From JAYYPW01 sp036128855 (lineage in GTDB: Bacteria > Pseudomonadota > Gammaproteobacteria > Comchoanobacterales > Comchoanobacteraceae), in the NCBI GenBank assembly GCA_036128855.1, contig JAYYPW010000009.1, forward strand, positions 8,403-72,402: a stretch of DNA of 64,000 nt, read 5' to 3'. How positions within the stretch are numbered: position 1 is the stretch's first letter; each line of letters opens with the position of its first letter. A model generated the notes under the pieces. That model was not told the origin of the DNA, did no database searches, and saw nothing but the letters and a program-made list of their open reading frames with translations. The position numbers were made by a program, and so were the translations under genes. Below, piece after piece: positions 61,540-64,000 of the stretch.

Positions 61540-62991
61540 ATGCATAACAAAACCACTAAATTCTCACAAGCCAAAGCCACCTACGACCGTTGTCATGACA
61601 TATTATTTTTTGACAGAAATCCTCGAATAGAACACATTCTCAGAGAAATAGAAGGTTTTCAGACTATTGAAAAATCCTGGGATCCACGACATATTGACGA
61701 AGTGATTCAACATAAAAAAAATGTACGTAAAAAAGTGCTCAAGAAAAATCTTAGCATGACGTTTCTATTTCCTTTGCGCAGTACCACTACGATAGTAGGC
61801 TTCTTAGCCATGTGTGGAGTGGCGTTTGGTTTGACTATTTTACTGACAGGTGGATTGTCTTTAGCAATTCTAATACCAAGTCTCCTAGGGGCTTATTTAT
61901 TGTCTGGATGTTTAGAAACATTTCTAGGTATCTATCGAGAGGATGCATTTGAATCTAGTATTGCAGTGTTAACCACACGGAAAAAACTGCTATCCGATAA
62001 AAATAACACTACGATACAAGCTGAAAAAAATCGCGCACTAGAACCATTGCAACAAAAAATGACCTTAGTCAGCGGACTCATTAATGATCATCTAAGTAAA
62101 GAACAAGCAGAACATCAAAGAGAATATAAGGGTCGTGTTGTGTCCGTATCTGAGCTTTATACATTAAGCAATAATGAGCTTAAAGAGATGATGAGACTTG
62201 GAGGGCAAGGAATACTATTCATGGAACAGCGAGAATTAACGCAGCTATCCCCCAGAGATATCGACGAACCTATAGCACGTATAAATGAGTTGTTTGCATC
62301 TGGATCACCACACAGACTAACAAAAAGCCTCATAGAAAAAATCAAAAAAGCCATCGCTACAGGTAGACAACCCTACAGAGAAGAAGCAGAAGGTATAATA
62401 CTAGAGAAATCACAAATAGCCTATCGCTTTGCAAAATCTAATTACCAAAGTACATCATCTCCAACATACGTTAAAAGAAAAATCTTACCAGCAATTACAA
62501 GTCAATTTATAGATCTAGTAAATACCTATAGTAAAAATGGAAAAAATCTACTCATATCAAAGGAACAAAAAGCAACGATTTTGGACAAAGTTGAACTGCA
62601 TTTAAATAAATCTTCTCAAATTATTCAAGAGCAAGAAAAGTCTTATAAACCACAGAAACAAAAATCATATCCATACACTCATTATACAAGCGCTAAAGAT
62701 AGAGATTATACCGAGACTTCGAAAGTAGAAAAAAAACCACACGGAAGCAATCACCCTACTAACAAAGGTGCCCATCCTCATAGCTCCAATAAAAAATGGA
62801 CAACAAGCGACAATATTAGAAGTGTCAGTCAAATAACTGGGATAGAAGAAGATCGCGCAGCAAACATTCTCGCCAAAGTAGACAAAACACAAGATAAAAT
62901 AAGTCGATATGTTGAAGAAGAAGTACGGCGAGAAAATCTGATACGTCAAGGTATCGATCCAAAAACAGGTAAAAAAATATCAAGAAGATAA
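61540..62991 (+). CDS. Hairpin-membrane orphan with UBA-like C-terminal segment
   Basis: A 483-residue protein related to the previous gene over its first 150 residues, with hairpin at 84-128 (TIVGFLAMCGVAFGLTILLT, then GGLSLAILIPSLLGAYLLSG) and W-D-P-R-H at 47-51. A long hydrophilic middle follows. Near the C terminus, after a Ser/His/Lys-rich linker, RSVSQITGIEEDRAANILAK then VDKTQDKISRYVEEEV looks like a UBA domain: an initial helix ending in an ITG turn, a second helix with AANIL, and a third ending D-K-I. This is close in form to the UBA of the NAC alpha subunit, but short matches of this type can mislead. If real, the protein pairs a membrane hairpin with ubiquitin binding. No secretion signal is visible. 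Confidence 0.75.
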   Translation: MHNKTTKFSQAKATYDRCHDILFFDRNPRIEHILREIEGFQTIEKSWDPRHIDEVIQHKKNVRKKVLKKNLSMTFLFPLRSTTTIVGFLAMCGVAFGLTILLTGGLSLAILIPSLLGAYLLSGCLETFLGIYREDAFESSIAVLTTRKKLLSDKNNTTIQAEKNRALEPLQQKMTLVSGLINDHLSKEQAEHQREYKGRVVSVSELYTLSNNELKEMMRLGGQGILFMEQRELTQLSPRDIDEPIARINELFASGSPHRLTKSLIEKIKKAIATGRQPYREEAEGIILEKSQIAYRFAKSNYQSTSSPTYVKRKILPAITSQFIDLVNTYSKNGKNLLISKEQKATILDKVELHLNKSSQIIQEQEKSYKPQKQKSYPYTHYTSAKDRDYTETSKVEKKPHGSNHPTNKGAHPHSSNKKWTTSDNIRSVSQITGIEEDRAANILAKVDKTQDKISRYVEEEVRRENLIRQGIDPKTGKKISRR

Positions 62992-63028
62992 ATAAGAATA
63001 GCAATGTGAAAAAAAAGGTAGCTCAAAG

Positions 63029-63901
63029 ATGTTAACAGCAGAAGTAAAAAAAAAATTAATCAAGGATAAAGAGTTATTAAATCAACTAGCATCAGCTATA
63101 TCTAGACATGATAGCTCTAAAGCATACCTTGATGCCAAAGAGATGTATGATAAAAAAACTCTATGCCAAATATACTTATACAATATTGATCAGCAACTTA
63201 ACACTTTATTCACGCACGACAAAGAATATGAGAGATTGCAAGCATTACCACCACCAGAACTTAATATGAGTTACTTTAGTCCTAGTTCATGGAAAGAAAC
63301 TAATAGCCTAGCCAATAGACTACTATTTAGAACATTAGTCACAATACCATTTGTTGCTGCTAGCATTTATGCGTCTGCATTAGGAACATCTGCAATGTTT
63401 GTAACAGGGGCAATTCCATCTGTACAGTTTATCAGTATCGCTTTAGCCACCATATTATCGATTCCAACAGGTGGTATACCAATTGTTACCCTTGGCATTA
63501 TTGCTGCAATATACTTTACCGCTACGTATACTGCATTTTATTACCATGAGAGACGTACTAAAATCGCTAAAGTAAGTAATTTAAACCGTGAAGTGGCAGA
63601 GCAATATAAACTGCCGGAAAAAAAAAGACAAATTAGATCTTTAACTAAGTCATTAGAACAGCAGATGAAGCAAAAAACAAAAGACTTTCAGGAAATTATA
63701 AGTACGCTCGAAAAAAATGGTTTTACAGAACAACAAAATGACCACCTTAAGCTCGGAAATATTTCTCGCAGTACCAAGACTACTTCGCATGAAATATTAT
63801 CTCAAAAAAAGAATCAAAGATATAAACCAAAAAATACTCCACCTATCGAACATACCCAAAATAATAAGACCAAAATAAAAAGAGCAAAATACAATAGATA
63901 A
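63029..63901 (+). CDS. Multi-span orphan with coiled-coil N terminus, third of the cluster
   Basis: A 290-residue protein. Residues about 1-95 are hydrophilic and helical, 98-172 hold three or four hydrophobic spans (TLVTIPFVAASIYASALG, FISIALATILSIPTGGI and IVTLGIIAAIYFTATYTAFY), and the C-terminal 115 residues are Lys/Arg/Gln-rich and partly coiled coil (KSLEQQMKQKTKDFQEIIST). It ends TKIKRAKYNR. It differs from the two previous proteins in number of spans, but shares the arrangement of a soluble arm, a hydrophobic core and a basic tail. All three genes are on one strand, separated by 144 and 37 bases, and could be an operon. No family recognised. Confidence 0.75.
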   Translation: MLTAEVKKKLIKDKELLNQLASAISRHDSSKAYLDAKEMYDKKTLCQIYLYNIDQQLNTLFTHDKEYERLQALPPPELNMSYFSPSSWKETNSLANRLLFRTLVTIPFVAASIYASALGTSAMFVTGAIPSVQFISIALATILSIPTGGIPIVTLGIIAAIYFTATYTAFYYHERRTKIAKVSNLNREVAEQYKLPEKKRQIRSLTKSLEQQMKQKTKDFQEIISTLEKNGFTEQQNDHLKLGNISRSTKTTSHEILSQKKNQRYKPKNTPPIEHTQNNKTKIKRAKYNR

Positions 63902-64000
63902 TCTACTTTAATCCAAAGAAGGCATCCTCTAACAGTAAAAAATAAAGATTAAATCACTAAGAAAATTCAATAAAAAAAGAATATTCCCGTATAAAAAATC

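Noticed and set aside
1..64000. CRISPR arrays, insertion sequences, prophage genes and rRNA
   Set aside because: Looked for regularly spaced repeats, transposase or integrase motifs, phage structural genes and rRNA signatures; none was found.

Overview
The window is AT-rich bacterial chromosome. The recognisable housekeeping genes are gammaproteobacterial in type: sufB, rpsT, obgE, rplU-rpmA, ispB, uvrA, hemE, hemB, a murU-like gene, rdgC, gltX, cysS, a cyanide-insensitive-type cytochrome bd operon, typA and tRNA-Thr. Between them lie many orphan or eukaryote-like genes: ankyrin repeats, U-box-like domains, an IQ motif, a possible UBA-like segment, membrane proteins with Ser/Pro-rich tails, and hydrophobic-hairpin membrane proteins. 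This mixture, with AT-richness and long orphan genes, suggests a host-associated, probably intracellular gammaproteobacterium of the Legionellales/Coxiella/Berkiella kind. That placement is inference; no rRNA or complete phylogenetic marker set is present.

Layout. 1-9.6 kb: sufB (cut by the left edge), a membrane coiled-coil orphan, rpsT, obgE, a 697-residue orphan that separates obgE from rpmA-rplU, a class II aldolase and ispB. 9.6-19.1 kb: uvrA, two adjacent multi-pass proteins with low-complexity Ser/Thr/Pro tails, an aromatic amino acid permease, hemE, a MurU-like nucleotidyltransferase and a CHCC zinc-ribbon protein. 19.6-25.4 kb: a large membrane protein resembling ABC exporter membrane domains, a FadL-like porin, an MFS transporter and rdgC. 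25.5-40 kb is the main accessory block: two paralogous membrane-anchored proteins with U-box-like motifs, a tandem pair of small exported proteins, a small beta-barrel, a SAP-domain protein, an SDR dehydrogenase, a third U-box protein, an eight-unit repeat protein, a coiled-coil hairpin protein, tRNA-Thr and an ankyrin protein. 40-53 kb is mostly core: gltX-hemB, a flavodoxin-fold oxidoreductase, cysS, the cyd operon with two extra small membrane ORFs, an FKBP lipoprotein, a TrmB-like methylase, an SbmA/YddA-type ABC transporter and typA. 53-64 kb: a 1033-residue IQ-motif protein, a rhomboid protease, two related coiled-coil proteins, a split photolyase/cryptochrome-like pair, and three consecutive hairpin-membrane orphans.

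Core gene control looks ordinary. Sigma70-type promoters with 16-17 base spacing and good -10 boxes are visible before rpsT, rplU, tRNA-Thr, cydA and typA. Several orphan genes (1232, 4144, 35053, 38409) have equally strong promoters, so they are probably expressed. The most interesting theme is a putative host-interface set built on ubiquitin-ligase-like (U-box), possible ubiquitin-binding (UBA-like), calmodulin-binding-like (IQ) and ankyrin modules together with membrane hairpins. No secretion machinery is in the window, so delivery to a host is inferred, not shown. No insertion sequence, prophage, CRISPR array or rRNA was seen.
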